The notes beneath the pieces were generated by a model. The model made no database searches and was not told where the DNA came from. It saw only the letters and a list, made by a program, of their open reading frames with translations. Both the position numbers and the translations under genes were made by a program. Of a stretch of DNA of 64,000 nt, positions 37,410 to 49,173 are shown piece after piece. Source of the DNA: Proteus columbae (lineage in GTDB: Bacteria > Pseudomonadota > Gammaproteobacteria > Enterobacterales > Enterobacteriaceae); contig NZ_CP043925.1 of NCBI RefSeq assembly GCF_009914335.1, positions 1,860,001-1,924,000 of the forward strand. The letters run 5' to 3'. Numbering within the stretch: the stretch's first letter is position 1; every line of letters starts with the position of its first letter.

Positions 37410-37440
37410 GCGTTTTTATTTCCCTTTTGCCATGATTATC

Positions 37441-38607
37441 TCACTCATCCCTAAACTCTTTCGGCGTCATACCAAATTCTTTTTTAAAGATAGAGTAAAA
37501 ATATTGCAAGGATGGATAGCCACACATCACGGATATTTCTTGTATCGCAAGTGTTGTGGTGGCTAATAAATTTTGAGCCCGTTTGAGCTTTTCTTCATAA
37601 ATAACCGTATGAATTGTCTTGCCGATCTCTTTTTTAAAGCGTTGTTCTAAATTAGAACGAGACATATTAACCGCATCTAAAACTTGCTCCGTTTTTATCC
37701 CCTTGCAAGCATTGTAATAAATATAATGCATAGCCTGTACAACGGTAGGATCGTTAAATGAATGGAAATCTGTTGAACGACGCTCAACAATTTTAACAGG
37801 GGGTACTAATATTCTTTGCTGTTTATCTGTTGAGTGCCCTTCTAATGTTTGATGTAAAAGCTTTGCTGCTAAATATCCCATTTGCCGTGAGCCTTGTACA
37901 ACAGATGAAAGTGCAATGCGCGATAAATAACGAGTCATATCTTCGTCATCAATACCGATAATGCTTATTTCTTCAGGCACATTAATATTTAAATTATCGC
38001 AGACTTGCAGTAAATGACGCGCTCTTGCATCGGTGACTGCAATAATCCCTGTTTGTGGGGGTAATGTTTGTATCCAATCGGATAAACGGTTTTGCGCATG
38101 TTGCCAATTTTCTTGGGTAATATCCATGCCGTTATAAACAATGCCTGGATATTTTTCACTGGTAACTAATTGACGAAATGCATGCTCTCGTTCATTAGAC
38201 CAATGAGGGTGATCTTTGGCTGGTAAACCATAAAAAGCAAAGTGTTTAAGCCCTTTTTGCTTTAAATGTAAAAAGGCTTGCTGGACTAATTCATAATTAT
38301 CTGTGGCGATATAAGGTACAGATGGATAATTTTCTTCTTGATGATAAGAACCACCCACACCAATAACCGCTAATGGTAATTGGCTTAAATGTTTTGTAAT
38401 AATGGGATCATCAAAATCAGCAATAATACCATCACAGACCCAACGGTTTATATTATCAAGCCGAGTACGAAAATCCTCTTCAATAAATACATCCCAATGA
38501 CACTGTGATGCTTGAAGATATTCTCCAACACCCTCAACCACTTGTCGGTCATACACTTTATTAGCGTTGAATAACAGCACAATACGAAAGTATTTATCTT
38601 TTTTCAT
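37441..38607 (-). CDS. xylR: Xylose operon activator XylR (AraC family)
   Basis: A 388-residue regulator made of a periplasmic-binding-like xylose domain (LacI-type, residues about 5-270) and a C-terminal AraC-type double helix-turn-helix (about 285-388: AVNMSRSNLEQRFKKEIGKTI and IQEISVMCGYPSLQYFYSIFKKEFGMTPKEFR). Overall like E. coli XylR, which activates xylA and xylF promoters with CRP. Here it is transcribed divergently from patB, which is first in the cluster leading to xylAB. Confidence 0.95.
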   Translation of the reverse strand: MKKDKYFRIVLLFNANKVYDRQVVEGVGEYLQASQCHWDVFIEEDFRTRLDNINRWVCDGIIADFDDPIITKHLSQLPLAVIGVGGSYHQEENYPSVPYIATDNYELVQQAFLHLKQKGLKHFAFYGLPAKDHPHWSNEREHAFRQLVTSEKYPGIVYNGMDITQENWQHAQNRLSDWIQTLPPQTGIIAVTDARARHLLQVCDNLNINVPEEISIIGIDDEDMTRYLSRIALSSVVQGSRQMGYLAAKLLHQTLEGHSTDKQQRILVPPVKIVERRSTDFHSFNDPTVVQAMHYIYYNACKGIKTEQVLDAVNMSRSNLEQRFKKEIGKTIHTVIYEEKLKRAQNLLATTTLAIQEISVMCGYPSLQYFYSIFKKEFGMTPKEFRDE

Positions 38608-38680
38608 TTTACTCTACCTAATTACCCAGCCAGGCATTAAACCACAGCTTTAATTTTGCTAGAACTTGCTTTCATCGCTA

Positions 38681-38696
38681 TGTGACTACTATCACA
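38681..38696 (+). promoter_or_regulatory. CRP site between xylR and patB
   Basis: TGTGA-CTACTA-TCACA matches the CRP consensus halves exactly. It lies 74 bases from the xylR start and 100 from the patB start. TTGCT-containing motifs nearby (38656-38672, TTGCTAGAACTTGCT) could be XylR contacts, but I am unsure. Confidence 0.8.
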
Positions 38697-38795
38697 CAAG
38701 CCAAATTTCGTAATAGCAAAGTAAAAAATAGGAATAACCAATGTTAATAACAACGAGTATTTTGTTTTTAAACCCGATTGCCGAGGAGATTTCTC

Positions 38796-39965
38796 ATGTA
38801 TCAGAATAACTTTAATAAATTAATTTCTAGGCAAAATACCTATAGTGCAAAATGGTGTAATAGTAACGCCAATGTTATCCCGTTATCTGTTGCAGATATG
38901 GATATTCCTGCGCCTGATTTTATTATTAATGAACTCACTCAATTTAATCTTAAAGGCATTTATGGCTATACCGACCTGAGCCATGATTGGAATAATGTTG
39001 CTGCCAATTGGTTTAAAACGCAATATCAGTGGGTTGTTGCCTCTGAGACGATTGTGTTTTGTCCTCGTATTATTCAAGCGGTTTCGCTTTATATTCAAAA
39101 CTTTACGCAAATGGGCGATAAAGTCACGACGCTGTCACCAGCTTATCATCCTATTAGCAATGCCGTTTGTGTCAATCAACGTGAACTATTAGAAAGTCCG
39201 TTGATTTATCGTGACGGCTATTATGAAATTGATTTTGATGACTTGGAAAGTAAGTTTAAACAGTCTGTCTGCTTTATTTTGCTATCGCCACATAACCCAA
39301 CAGGAACGGTATGGCAAAAAAGTGACTTATTAAAAATAGCGGAACTTGCGCAAAAATATCAGGTTTTTATTATTTCTGATGATGTGCATGCAGATTTTAT
39401 TTTTGATGACGCAACTTATCACCCTATTTCATCAGTAAATACATATGTAGAACAACACTCCTTTATTTGCACTTCTCCCGCTAAAACATTCAATTTAGCT
39501 GGCCTTGAAGTTGCCAATATTGTTATTGCCAATCCTGAATATCGTGAAAAATTCAAGCAATGCTTAATTGCTGCGGGTATTCATAATCCTGGCTATTTTT
39601 CAGTACCCGCTTTTTTACAAGCCTATACCTTACAAGGCCAACAGTGGGTTGGTGAATTAAAAATGTACCTTGCTGATAACCGTCGTTGGGTAAAAGAACA
39701 ATGTGAACGTTACTTTCCTAATTGGGTTATCACTCAAAGTCATGGCACCTACATGCTATGGATCAACTACCAAAAGATGCAGTTATCTGAAGAACAACTA
39801 AAACATTGGTTTGTTTCATTAGCTGAAGTGGAAATGAGTTGGGGGCGTGGTTTTGGTGCGGTTGGGGATGGTTTTTTCCGCATTAATATCGCGACACCTC
39901 GTTCAATATTAGAAACCGTTTTCACTCGGCTTATTCGTACCTTACCTCACGCCAGTTTGGAATAA
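38796..39965 (+). CDS. patB: PatB/MalY-type aminotransferase/C-S lyase
   Basis: A 389-residue PLP enzyme of the class I/II aminotransferase fold, MalY/PatB group, many of which act as cystathionine beta-lyases. The PLP lysine is in SPAKTFNLAGLEVAN; LSPHNPTGTVW and ISDDVHADF are cofactor-site motifs; the end is MSWGRGFGAVGDGFFRINIATP. The ATG follows GAGGAG by 6 bases. It starts the cluster ahead of nhaC and xylAB. MalY in E. coli also regulates maltose genes, but I cannot tell the in vivo substrate here. Confidence 0.85.
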   Translation: MYQNNFNKLISRQNTYSAKWCNSNANVIPLSVADMDIPAPDFIINELTQFNLKGIYGYTDLSHDWNNVAANWFKTQYQWVVASETIVFCPRIIQAVSLYIQNFTQMGDKVTTLSPAYHPISNAVCVNQRELLESPLIYRDGYYEIDFDDLESKFKQSVCFILLSPHNPTGTVWQKSDLLKIAELAQKYQVFIISDDVHADFIFDDATYHPISSVNTYVEQHSFICTSPAKTFNLAGLEVANIVIANPEYREKFKQCLIAAGIHNPGYFSVPAFLQAYTLQGQQWVGELKMYLADNRRWVKEQCERYFPNWVITQSHGTYMLWINYQKMQLSEEQLKHWFVSLAEVEMSWGRGFGAVGDGFFRINIATPRSILETVFTRLIRTLPHASLE

Positions 39966-39971
39966 ATTACA

Positions 39972-41447
39972 ATGAAAACGCAAACGATAAACAGCCCGAG
40001 AACACCTACATTACTCGAATCACTCTTTCCTATATTCACCATGGTGGTGCTATTAGGTGGAGGCTACGCTGCTTTTGATTTACCACCAGAGCCTTTAATG
40101 GTGCTATCTACAGTTGTAGCAGCGCTATTAGTAAAACGATTAGGATATCGCTATGACGAGATCTTAACGGCAATCTCACAAAAAATTGCTAAAACCATGC
40201 CCGCATTGTTAATTTTAATCAGCGTGGGCTTATTAATAGGCACATGGATGATTGGTGGCACCATTCCACTGATGATCTATTATGGCTTAAAAATGATCAG
40301 CCCAGAAATGCTTTATGTTACGGCATTATTGGTTACATCATTAGTGTCAGTCTGTACGGGAACGTCATGGGGTTCTGCGGGAACCATCGGTGTTGCCTTT
40401 ATGGGCGTTGCCGTCGGTATGGATGCTAACCTTGCTGCAACCGCTGGTGCCGTCGTTGCCGGTGCTTATTTTGGTGACAAATTATCACCATTATCAGGTG
40501 ATACCAATCTTGCTGCAATGGCAGCGAGGATCGACCTTTATCAGCATATCTGGCACTTACTTTATACCACGCTACCTTCTCTGATTTTAACCGCGATTGT
40601 AATGACGGTTTATGGCATGAATGGTGATTTAGCCGGTCAAGGTGTGCCAGAAAAAGTGACATTAATTACAAATGGTCTTGAGAGTGTTTATAACTTCAAT
40701 CTGATCCTTCTCATTCCTGTATTAGTGATTTTATATGGTTCAGTAACGAAGAAACCCACAATCCCAGTGATGTTAGCTTCTGCTGCAATCGCGATGTTTA
40801 ACGCCTATCTTATTCAAGGTTTTGGATTACATGACATCGTAAAAAGTGCAGTTGATGGCTTTAATGTCTCGATGATCCAAGATAAAGAAGTCCCTGAATT
40901 ATTAGGTAACTTATTAAATCGTGGTGGCATGAACTCAATGATGAGCACCTTGCTTATCTGTTTCTGCGCCCTCTCTTTTGCCGGTACTTTATCGTTAAGT
41001 GGTGCATTAGAAGTAATTGTCCATGCATTGTTAAAAATGGTTCACTCAACAGGTTCAATGATCTTAGCCACAATTGCTTGCGGGCTAACCATGATTGGCG
41101 TGACCTGTAATGGACAAATCTCAATCCTTATTCCTATCGAAATGTTACGCGGTGCCTATATCGAACGAGGATTACACCCTAAAAACCTCGCTCGTACTGT
41201 CGAAGACTCCGCCACTATCTTTGAACCTATTTTACCGTGGACAGCCGCAGGGGCTTATATGGCAGGTACGTTAGGTGTTGCAACCTTAAATTACTTACCT
41301 TGGGCCGTATTGTGCTGGAGTGGCATCTTCTTTGCCATGTTGTGGGGTTTCACGGGCTTTGGCATTGCCAAATTAACACCAGAAGAGCAGGAAGAAATGA
41401 CTGCTGAGCTTGAATCACATTCAGAATTACAACTTGATACTAAATAA
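39972..41447 (+). CDS. nhaC: NhaC-family Na+/H+ antiporter
   Basis: A 491-residue membrane protein of the NhaC group with about 12 helices. [34 protein letters not shown] and [16 protein letters not shown] are family blocks. Members exchange Na+ for H+, or malate for lactate (MleN). It starts 6 bases after patB and ends 10 bases before xylA, so all three appear to be on one transcript. The amino-acid or organic-acid role of a patB-linked member is unknown. Confidence 0.88.
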   Translation: MKTQTINSPRTPTLLESLFPIFTMVVLLGGGYAAFDLPPEPLMVLSTVVAALLVKRLGYRYDEILTAISQKIAKTMPALLILISVGLLIGTWMIGGTIPLMIYYGLKMISPEMLYVTALLVTSLVSVCTGTSWGSAGTIGVAFMGVAVGMDANLAATAGAVVAGAYFGDKLSPLSGDTNLAAMAARIDLYQHIWHLLYTTLPSLILTAIVMTVYGMNGDLAGQGVPEKVTLITNGLESVYNFNLILLIPVLVILYGSVTKKPTIPVMLASAAIAMFNAYLIQGFGLHDIVKSAVDGFNVSMIQDKEVPELLGNLLNRGGMNSMMSTLLICFCALSFAGTLSLSGALEVIVHALLKMVHSTGSMILATIACGLTMIGVTCNGQISILIPIEMLRGAYIERGLHPKNLARTVEDSATIFEPILPWTAAGAYMAGTLGVATLNYLPWAVLCWSGIFFAMLWGFTGFGIAKLTPEEQEEMTAELESHSELQLDTK

Positions 41448-41457
41448 GGACGGTTCC

Positions 41458-42774
41458 ATGTCTTACTTTGATAAAATTGAACAAATTCAATATGAAGGCA
41501 CAACAAGCGATAACCCATTAGCGTTTCGTTACTATAATCCTGATGAGATTATTTTAGGTAAGCGAATGGAAGATCACCTAAGATTTGCGGCTTGTTATTG
41601 GCATAACTTCTGCTGGAATGGTTCTGATATGTTCGGTATCGGTACTTTTGATAGACCGTGGCAAACGCCGGGTGAAGCCTTAGAGCAAGCAAAACGCAAA
41701 GCCGATGTTGCCTTTGAGTTCTTTCATAAGCTCAATGTTCCTTTCTACTGTTTTCATGATGTCGATGTTATTTCTGAAGGTAATAACATCAATGAATATA
41801 TCTCTAATATGGCGGCAATCACCGATGTATTAGCGAGAAAACAAGAAGAAACCAACGTTAAGTTATTATGGGGAACGGCAAACTGCTTCACTAATCCTCG
41901 TTATGGTGCAGGTGCGGCAACTAACCCAGATCCTGACGTTTTTGCATGGGCAGCGACACAAGTCTGTGAAGCGATGGAAGCGACAAAAACACTGGGTGGC
42001 GAAAACTATGTATTATGGGGCGGACGCGAAGGCTACGAAACGCTATTAAACACGGATTTACGCCAAGAAAGAGAGCAAATTGGCCGTTTTATGCAGATGG
42101 TTGTTGAACACAAACATAAAATTGGTTTCCAAGGCACATTATTGATTGAACCAAAACCACAAGAGCCGACAAAACATCAGTATGATTACGATACTGCGAC
42201 TGTTTATGGTTTCTTAAAACAGTTTGGCCTTGAAAAAGAAGTCAAAGTAAACATTGAAGCAAACCACGCTACATTGGCGGGACATAGCTTCCACCATGAA
42301 ATTGCCACTGCCATTGCGCTAGGAATTTTAGGCTCAGTCGATGCTAACCGTGGCGATCCACAATTAGGTTGGGATACAGACCAATTCCCAAATAGTGTAG
42401 AAGAAAATGCACTCGTGATGTATGAAATTCTTAAATCAGGTGGCTTTACAACGGGTGGTTTAAACTTTGATGCTAAAGTTCGTCGTCAAAGTAATGATAA
42501 ATATGACCTTTTCTATGGGCATATTTCAGGAATGGACACGATGGCAATGGCGTTACGCATTGCGGCAAGAATGATCCAAGATGGTGGACTTGATAAATTC
42601 ACTGCACAGCGCTATTCAGGTTGGAGTGCGGAGTTTGGTCAAAATATCTTACAAGGTAAATTAAGCCTTGAAGATGTGGCGAAATATGCACAAAGCAATA
42701 CCCTAGCGCCACAGTTGCAAAGTGGACGCCAAGAAATGCTCGAAAGCTTAGTGAATCGCTATATTTTTGGTTAA
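41458..42774 (+). CDS. xylA: Xylose isomerase
   Basis: A 438-residue metal-dependent isomerase that converts D-xylose to D-xylulose. Very close to E. coli Xyl[10 protein letters not shown] has the catalytic histidine, [16 protein letters not shown] and [18 protein letters not shown] carry the metal ligands. The ATG at 41458 gives [14 protein letters not shown]; upstream in-frame codons overlap nhaC. There is no room for its own promoter after nhaC unless it lies inside nhaC. Confidence 0.97.
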   Translation: MSYFDKIEQIQYEGTTSDNPLAFRYYNPDEIILGKRMEDHLRFAACYWHNFCWNGSDMFGIGTFDRPWQTPGEALEQAKRKADVAFEFFHKLNVPFYCFHDVDVISEGNNINEYISNMAAITDVLARKQEETNVKLLWGTANCFTNPRYGAGAATNPDPDVFAWAATQVCEAMEATKTLGGENYVLWGGREGYETLLNTDLRQEREQIGRFMQMVVEHKHKIGFQGTLLIEPKPQEPTKHQYDYDTATVYGFLKQFGLEKEVKVNIEANHATLAGHSFHHEIATAIALGILGSVDANRGDPQLGWDTDQFPNSVEENALVMYEILKSGGFTTGGLNFDAKVRRQSNDKYDLFYGHISGMDTMAMALRIAARMIQDGGLDKFTAQRYSGWSAEFGQNILQGKLSLEDVAKYAQSNTLAPQLQSGRQEMLESLVNRYIFG

Positions 42775-42789
42775 TAGCATCAATGTAAT

Positions 42790-42814
42790 AACACAGCGGG
42801 TTTTCCGCTGTGTT
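42790..42814 (+). terminator. Strong hairpin between xylA and xylB
   Basis: AACACAGCGG pairs perfectly with CCGCTGTGTT around GTTTT; then TATTAATT follows. It could reduce read-through into xylB or protect xylA mRNA, giving less kinase than isomerase. Confidence 0.7.
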
Positions 42815-42846
42815 TATTAATTAGATACAGGTCATGAGGTAACTTC

Positions 42847-44301
42847 ATGTATTTAGGGCTAGATTTAGGCACATCAAGCGTTAAAGCGATCATAATGAAT
42901 GAACAAGGTGACGTTGTCACTAGCTATTCAGTTCCTTTAGCAATTTCACGCCTTCACCCTCAATGGTCAGAACAAGATCCACTACAATGGTGGCAAGCGA
43001 CAGAAGAAGCTATCCTTCAGCTTGGATGTCATTTTCCAATGGATCAAATTGAGGCGATTGGATTAAGCGGACAGATGCATGGCGCCGTTTTGCTTGATGA
43101 TCAGCAAGCGGTTTTACGTCCTGCAATATTATGGAACGATGGACGCAGTTTTAAACAGTGCCAAATGCTTGAGGCGCAATATCCTCAGTTTAAAAAAATC
43201 ACGGGTAACTTAGTTATGCCCGGCTTTACTGCGCCAAAACTACAATGGGTTGCTGCACATGAGCCTGAAATCTTTCAACGCATTGCACATGTTTTATTAC
43301 CTAAAGATTTTTTACGTTGGAAGATGAGCGGTAATTTCGCCAGTGATATGTCAGATTCAGCTGGTACGCTTTGGTTAGATATGCAAAAGCGAGATTGGAG
43401 TGATGAGCTTTTAAAGGCAACAGGATTAACGCGTCGTCAAATGCCCACGTTGTTTGAAGGTAATCAAATAACGGGCTATCTATTGGCTGATATCGCTAAA
43501 AAATGGCAGATGAAACAAGTACCTATTATTGCTGGTGGCGGCGATAATGCAGCAGGTGCAATTGGCGTGGGTGTTTATCAACCAGGTCAGGCAATGCTTT
43601 CTTTAGGTACGTCGGGTGTTTATTTTGTGGTGAGTGAACAGTTTCTCCAAAATAGTGATAATGCCGTACACAGTTTTTGTCATGCATTACCTAATACTTG
43701 GCATTTAATGTCGGTGATGCTGAGTGCTGCATCATGTCTTGATTGGGTGTGTCAACTAACAGGTATTGAGAGTGTGAATGCGATGTTTGAAGAAGTTGAA
43801 CACGCTACTTTTGCTGATAGCCCTCTACTTTTTTTACCTTATCTTTCAGGTGAACGGACACCTTATAACAACCCTAATGCGAAAGGTATCTTTTGGGGAT
43901 TAACCCATGAGCATCAACGAGCTGATTTATGCCAAGCGGTTCTAGAAGGAGTGAGTTTTGCGTTACGGCAAGGTATTGAAGTTGCTGAAAATGCAGGTCA
44001 ATCAGCTGATAATATTACATTAATTGGTGGTGGAGCCAGAAGTGAATATTGGCGACAACTGCTTGCTGATATTACAGGAAAAACACTTGATTATCGCCAA
44101 GGCGGTGATGTTGGCCCGGCTCTTGGTGCAGCAAGATTGGCTCAATTTGCGGTAAATCCCACACATTCATCACAAGTTATTCTTTCTCAACCTAAGCTTA
44201 AAAAACGTCATACACCAAATTTAGAAAAACATAAAATATACGATAAAAAATATCATGCATTTAAAAAGTTATATTCATTAATAGAGACGATGGAAATATA
44301 A
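42847..44301 (+). CDS. xylB: Xylulokinase
   Basis: A 484-residue FGGY kinase that phosphorylates D-xylulose for the pentose phosphate pathway. The phosphate-binding motif is MYLGLDLGTSSVKAI, the substrate region SGQMHGAVLL and ILWNDGRS, and the second ATP motif GGGDNAAGAIGVG; LPYLSGERTPYNNP is family-typical. It is preceded by AGGT and follows xylA across a 72-base gap with a hairpin. No xylose transporter gene (xylE, xylFGH) is in this window. Confidence 0.96.
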   Translation: MYLGLDLGTSSVKAIIMNEQGDVVTSYSVPLAISRLHPQWSEQDPLQWWQATEEAILQLGCHFPMDQIEAIGLSGQMHGAVLLDDQQAVLRPAILWNDGRSFKQCQMLEAQYPQFKKITGNLVMPGFTAPKLQWVAAHEPEIFQRIAHVLLPKDFLRWKMSGNFASDMSDSAGTLWLDMQKRDWSDELLKATGLTRRQMPTLFEGNQITGYLLADIAKKWQMKQVPIIAGGGDNAAGAIGVGVYQPGQAMLSLGTSGVYFVVSEQFLQNSDNAVHSFCHALPNTWHLMSVMLSAASCLDWVCQLTGIESVNAMFEEVEHATFADSPLLFLPYLSGERTPYNNPNAKGIFWGLTHEHQRADLCQAVLEGVSFALRQGIEVAENAGQSADNITLIGGGARSEYWRQLLADITGKTLDYRQGGDVGPALGAARLAQFAVNPTHSSQVILSQPKLKKRHTPNLEKHKIYDKKYHAFKKLYSLIETMEI

Positions 44302-44330
44302 CAATATTGCGTCAATATCAGGGTAAAAAA

Positions 44331-44365
44331 TAGCGCTAACCTTTTAAAGGTTGGCGTTATTTTTT
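44331..44365 (+). terminator. xylB terminator
   Basis: TAGCGCTAACC pairs with GGTTGGCGTTA (two G-T pairs) across 7 bases, and six T follow. Confidence 0.85.
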
Positions 44366-44427
44366 GTGCTCTACTGTATTTAAGGTAACTTCTTGCTAGT
44401 AATCGAACTTACTAGCAAGGCAAAAAA

Positions 44428-44691
44428 TTAACGATATCCCCGACTGTGGTTTTTGGCTGACCAACTGTAGGTTTCATCACTCGGGGCTAGTTTTTGTTTT
44501 TTCTTGAGGGCTTGTGCTTTTTTGGTGGCTTTTTCAACTTCGAGGGAGATTTCGGTAATAATGGAGTCTTTGACTTTGTTCATTTCAGCATTCGTTAATT
44601 CACGCCCTAATTTCTTTCTCTCTTGACCTATTCGGGTTCTTACTCGCATTTGTTGGGCATCTGTCATTTCTTGGAGTGTCAGTTTCTTCAT
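44428..44691 (-). CDS. yjbD: DUF3811 protein, YjbD-like
   Basis: An 87-residue, strongly basic protein. TLQEMTDAQQMRVRT, REL-TNAEMNKVK and the ending SWSAKNHSRGYR match the DUF3811 family and E. coli YjbD in arrangement. The centre is a Lys/Glu-rich helix, perhaps coiled coil (EVEKATKKAQALKKKQK). Function unknown. Confidence 0.8.
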   Translation of the reverse strand: MKKLTLQEMTDAQQMRVRTRIGQERKKLGRELTNAEMNKVKDSIITEISLEVEKATKKAQALKKKQKLAPSDETYSWSAKNHSRGYR

Positions 44692-44793
44692 TCTATTACC
44701 CTACTTATGTTGAGTGAGGAGTCTTTAATATAGCATTATCCCGTTATTGCATCATCACTATATTCTTAAATTTAGATCGCTATTTTATTGAAG

Positions 44794-44826
44794 ATCCATT
44801 ACGCCTTAAAAAAGCGCGTAATGGAT
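44794..44826. repeat. Perfect inverted repeat downstream of the aldolase-like gene
   Basis: ATCCATTACGC (44794-44804) and GCGTAATGGAT (44816-44826) form an 11-bp stem. No T-run follows, so it may be a mRNA 3' hairpin or weak terminator. Confidence 0.6.
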
Positions 44827-44851
44827 GAAGTTTAATAACGAACTTAAATAA

Positions 44852-45877
44852 TTAAATTAATTTCAAAAAGGTCACTTTGAATTCATCAATATCTTGTTGT
44901 GTTGTTGCCCAAGAAGTACAAAGACGTAAACAACTCAAATTAGGGTCTTCAAGTAAAACACGATGAAAAACAAACTGCTGTGTTAATTTTTCTGCAATCG
45001 TGTTTGGTAAAATAACAAAAATTTGGTTAGATTCTGGTGGCGCTAAAAATTCAAAACCTTGTGCAGTAAAGAACTCAGTTAATTGTGATGCCATTTCATT
45101 AAGGTGTTTACCTAATTTGAAATAGAGATCATCTTTAAATAAAGCTTCAAATTGCGCGCCTAATAACCAGCCTTTCGCTTGTAATCCACCCTTTTGTTTT
45201 AAGCTAAAACGAAAATCAGATTTTAGTGCTGGGTGACAAATCACTAGCGTTTCAGCTGACATTGCACCAATTTTAGTGCCACCAATATAAAAAGCATTGG
45301 TTAAGCTAGCGATATCTTCGATAGTCAGATCGCTTTGTGCAGACATTAATCCTGCTGCCAAACGAGCACCATCAAGATATAACCATAAGTTATGCTCGTT
45401 ACAGAAATCACGCAGTGCTTGCAACTCCGCTTTGCGATAAACCGTACCAATTTCGGTGGCATTCGTAATATAAACAAGCTTAGGTTGAACCCAGTGTTCA
45501 TCGTTATGTTCAGCGAGAATAGGTTTTAACAATGCGGGCGTTAATTTACCATCTGCCGAAAAAGTGGTGATAACTTTGTGCCCCGTTGCTTCAATAGCAC
45601 CTGTTTCATGTGTAGCGATATGCCCAGTACTAACAGAAATAACAGCTTGGTGTGGACGTAAAAAATGAGAGATAGCGGTTAAATTAGTAATGGTGCCACC
45701 ATTAAAAAAGTGAATATCTGCACCAGGTTGTTGAATACGCTGTTTTATTGATTGAGCAGCTTGATGACAAAGCTTATCCATACCATATCCATCATAGCGT
45801 TGCCCTATTGTATCAGTGATTGCTTTCATGACCGCAGGATGTGCAATTTCATTATAATCATTTTGGAAGCGGTACAT
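44852..45877 (-). CDS. Low-specificity threonine aldolase-like PLP enzyme
   Basis: A 341-residue fold type I PLP enzyme of the beta-eliminating lyase/threonine aldolase group. IGGTKIGAM contains the PLP lysine (about K203), LYLDGARLA the PLP-binding aspartate, and FQNDYNEIAHPAVMKAI the N-terminal motif (E. coli LtaE has DLRSDTVT instead). It probably cleaves threonine or a related hydroxy amino acid to glycine plus an aldehyde. The alternative is a related phenylserine or L-allo-threonine aldolase. Confidence 0.82.
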   Translation of the reverse strand: MYRFQNDYNEIAHPAVMKAITDTIGQRYDGYGMDKLCHQAAQSIKQRIQQPGADIHFFNGGTITNLTAISHFLRPHQAVISVSTGHIATHETGAIEATGHKVITTFSADGKLTPALLKPILAEHNDEHWVQPKLVYITNATEIGTVYRKAELQALRDFCNEHNLWLYLDGARLAAGLMSAQSDLTIEDIASLTNAFYIGGTKIGAMSAETLVICHPALKSDFRFSLKQKGGLQAKGWLLGAQFEALFKDDLYFKLGKHLNEMASQLTEFFTAQGFEFLAPPESNQIFVILPNTIAEKLTQQFVFHRVLLEDPNLSCLRLCTSWATTQQDIDEFKVTFLKLI

Positions 45878-45918
45878 GTGTTCTCCTATCGAATGTTGTG
45901 TTTTTATCGTGTTTTATA

Positions 45919-45966
45919 AAGAAAAACGCCTTACATCTAATCAATACAAAGATTGAATGTAAAGCG
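45919..45966 (-). terminator. yegD terminator
   Basis: Reading leftward, a 16-base imperfect stem (45951-45966 with 45927-45942, two mismatches) precedes GTTTTTCTTTAT. It lies between yegD and the next gene downstream. Confidence 0.7.
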
Positions 45967-46017
45967 CTTTAATATATTGAAAAAGTCAGTTATTTAAAAC
46001 CGATTATTTGATATTAA

Positions 46018-47370
46018 TTATTTAAAGCAAACCTCGCCCCAACGTGCTAATCCTGCGGTGACAGAGCCAAAATCATTACCTTTAACAATAGGAACATTGG
46101 GTAACTGTTGTTCTATTGCTTGGCATAAAATAGGCGAACGAGCCGAACCTCCAGTCATAAAGATAGCGTCCGGTTTTATTCCCCCTTGTTTTACCGCATC
46201 ATTAACCAATTCAATCATTTTGCTTTTTGGTGATTCAATAGATTCAACCATTTGATCACGTTCAATCGTTAATTCTAAGGTTTCACTTAATAACGCGATA
46301 TTGGCAATATATTCAGGAGAATCTGATAAGGCAATTTTGGCTTCTTCAGCACGTCGAACAATGCTGTAACCCAAGGTTTCATTATAGACTTCAATAAGGC
46401 GTGTTATTTTTTCAGGCTCTTTTGCGTCCCGTCTTAACTGATTTAATACAGCAAGGTTTTGACGAGAATAAAAATCTTTTTGAGCTTCTACATTATTAAT
46501 CGCAATAGGATCCCAGAACTGTTTCAGAGGTAATTTAATACCTGAAGACGTTAACCCTGTCATACCAAATAATGGCATAAGCTGTTTAAAAGCAAGGTAA
46601 ATATCAAGATCATTACCACCAACACGTTGTCCACTATGCGCAAGTAATGTGTTTGAACGGTCGGTTTTACCTTGATAACTTGGCCCCATTTGAATTAATG
46701 AGCAGTCAGTTGTACCACCACCAATATCAACGATTAATACAGTTTGGTCTTTAGTTAACGTCGACTCATATTCAAGTCCGGCAGCAACAGGTTCAAATTC
46801 AAACATAATATTCTTAAAGCCAGCTCTTTTAGCTGCACGGATAAGAATGCTTTCAGCTTGCCTATTTGAAGCATCGCCACCTAACCCATTAAAGTTAATA
46901 GGTTTGCCAATAACGGTATCTGTGATCGCTTCTTGTGTGCTTTTTTCTGCTTGGTGCTTAATATTTGCCATCATGGCGCAAACTAAATCTTCAAAGAAGC
47001 TAATTTGTATCTCATGTAGGCCTGATGCACCTAAAAAGGATTTAGGTGATTTAACGTAATAGACATCACGAGGATCACGTAGGTATAAACTTAATGCAGA
47101 TTGTCCGAAAAGAATATCTTCAGGAACTAATTCAATATCTTCTTCTCGATTAAACGCGATCGATTTTCTCAGTAATTGTTCGCCAACTTCACTGGACGGT
47201 TTAATATTTAAATGGCGAAATAAGTGCTCAGAAACGGATTCACGGGTTGGCGCACAAAGGGTTGATGGAATATACACATCATTACCTTCTAAAGGCAAAA
47301 GAGTGGGTTTTCCCTCTTTCATCATTGCAACAGAACAATTCGATGTTCCGTAGTCAAAGCCAATAAACAT
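46018..47370 (-). CDS. yegD: Hsp70-like protein YegD
   Basis: A 450-residue actin-like ATPase related to the Hsp70 N-terminal domain without a normal substrate domain. FIGFDYGTSNCSVAMM is the phosphate-1 motif, VLIVDIGGGTTDCSLI phosphate-2, and IFMTGGSARSPIL the adenosine motif. Close to E. coli YegD. It is probably a chaperone-like protein; client and co-chaperones are unknown. Transcribed alone. Confidence 0.93.
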   Translation of the reverse strand: MFIGFDYGTSNCSVAMMKEGKPTLLPLEGNDVYIPSTLCAPTRESVSEHLFRHLNIKPSSEVGEQLLRKSIAFNREEDIELVPEDILFGQSALSLYLRDPRDVYYVKSPKSFLGASGLHEIQISFFEDLVCAMMANIKHQAEKSTQEAITDTVIGKPINFNGLGGDASNRQAESILIRAAKRAGFKNIMFEFEPVAAGLEYESTLTKDQTVLIVDIGGGTTDCSLIQMGPSYQGKTDRSNTLLAHSGQRVGGNDLDIYLAFKQLMPLFGMTGLTSSGIKLPLKQFWDPIAINNVEAQKDFYSRQNLAVLNQLRRDAKEPEKITRLIEVYNETLGYSIVRRAEEAKIALSDSPEYIANIALLSETLELTIERDQMVESIESPKSKMIELVNDAVKQGGIKPDAIFMTGGSARSPILCQAIEQQLPNVPIVKGNDFGSVTAGLARWGEVCFK

Positions 47371-47496
47371 TTAGCCTCCCCAATAGACTTCATTAAAAAA
47401 AGACTGAGCACTCTACATCAAGCTTTTTGTAATTACCATCAGATTATGTGGCTTGAAAGAGAGAAAATAAGTGAAATTATTCAGCATATTAGAGGC

Positions 47497-49075
<1,579 letters not shown>

Positions 49076-49116
49076 TAGATAGCTAAGATTTCTTGTATTA
49101 AATGCGTATACCAAAG

Positions 49117-49152
49117 AAAAGCCCCGTAAATTTATGTTACGGGGCTTTTTTT
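49117..49152 (+). terminator. selU terminator
   Basis: GCCCCGTAA pairs perfectly with TTACGGGGC across 7 bases and seven T follow. AAAA upstream makes it useful for the converging gene too. Confidence 0.9.
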
Positions 49153-49173
49153 AGCAATAATCAGCGGTATTAC

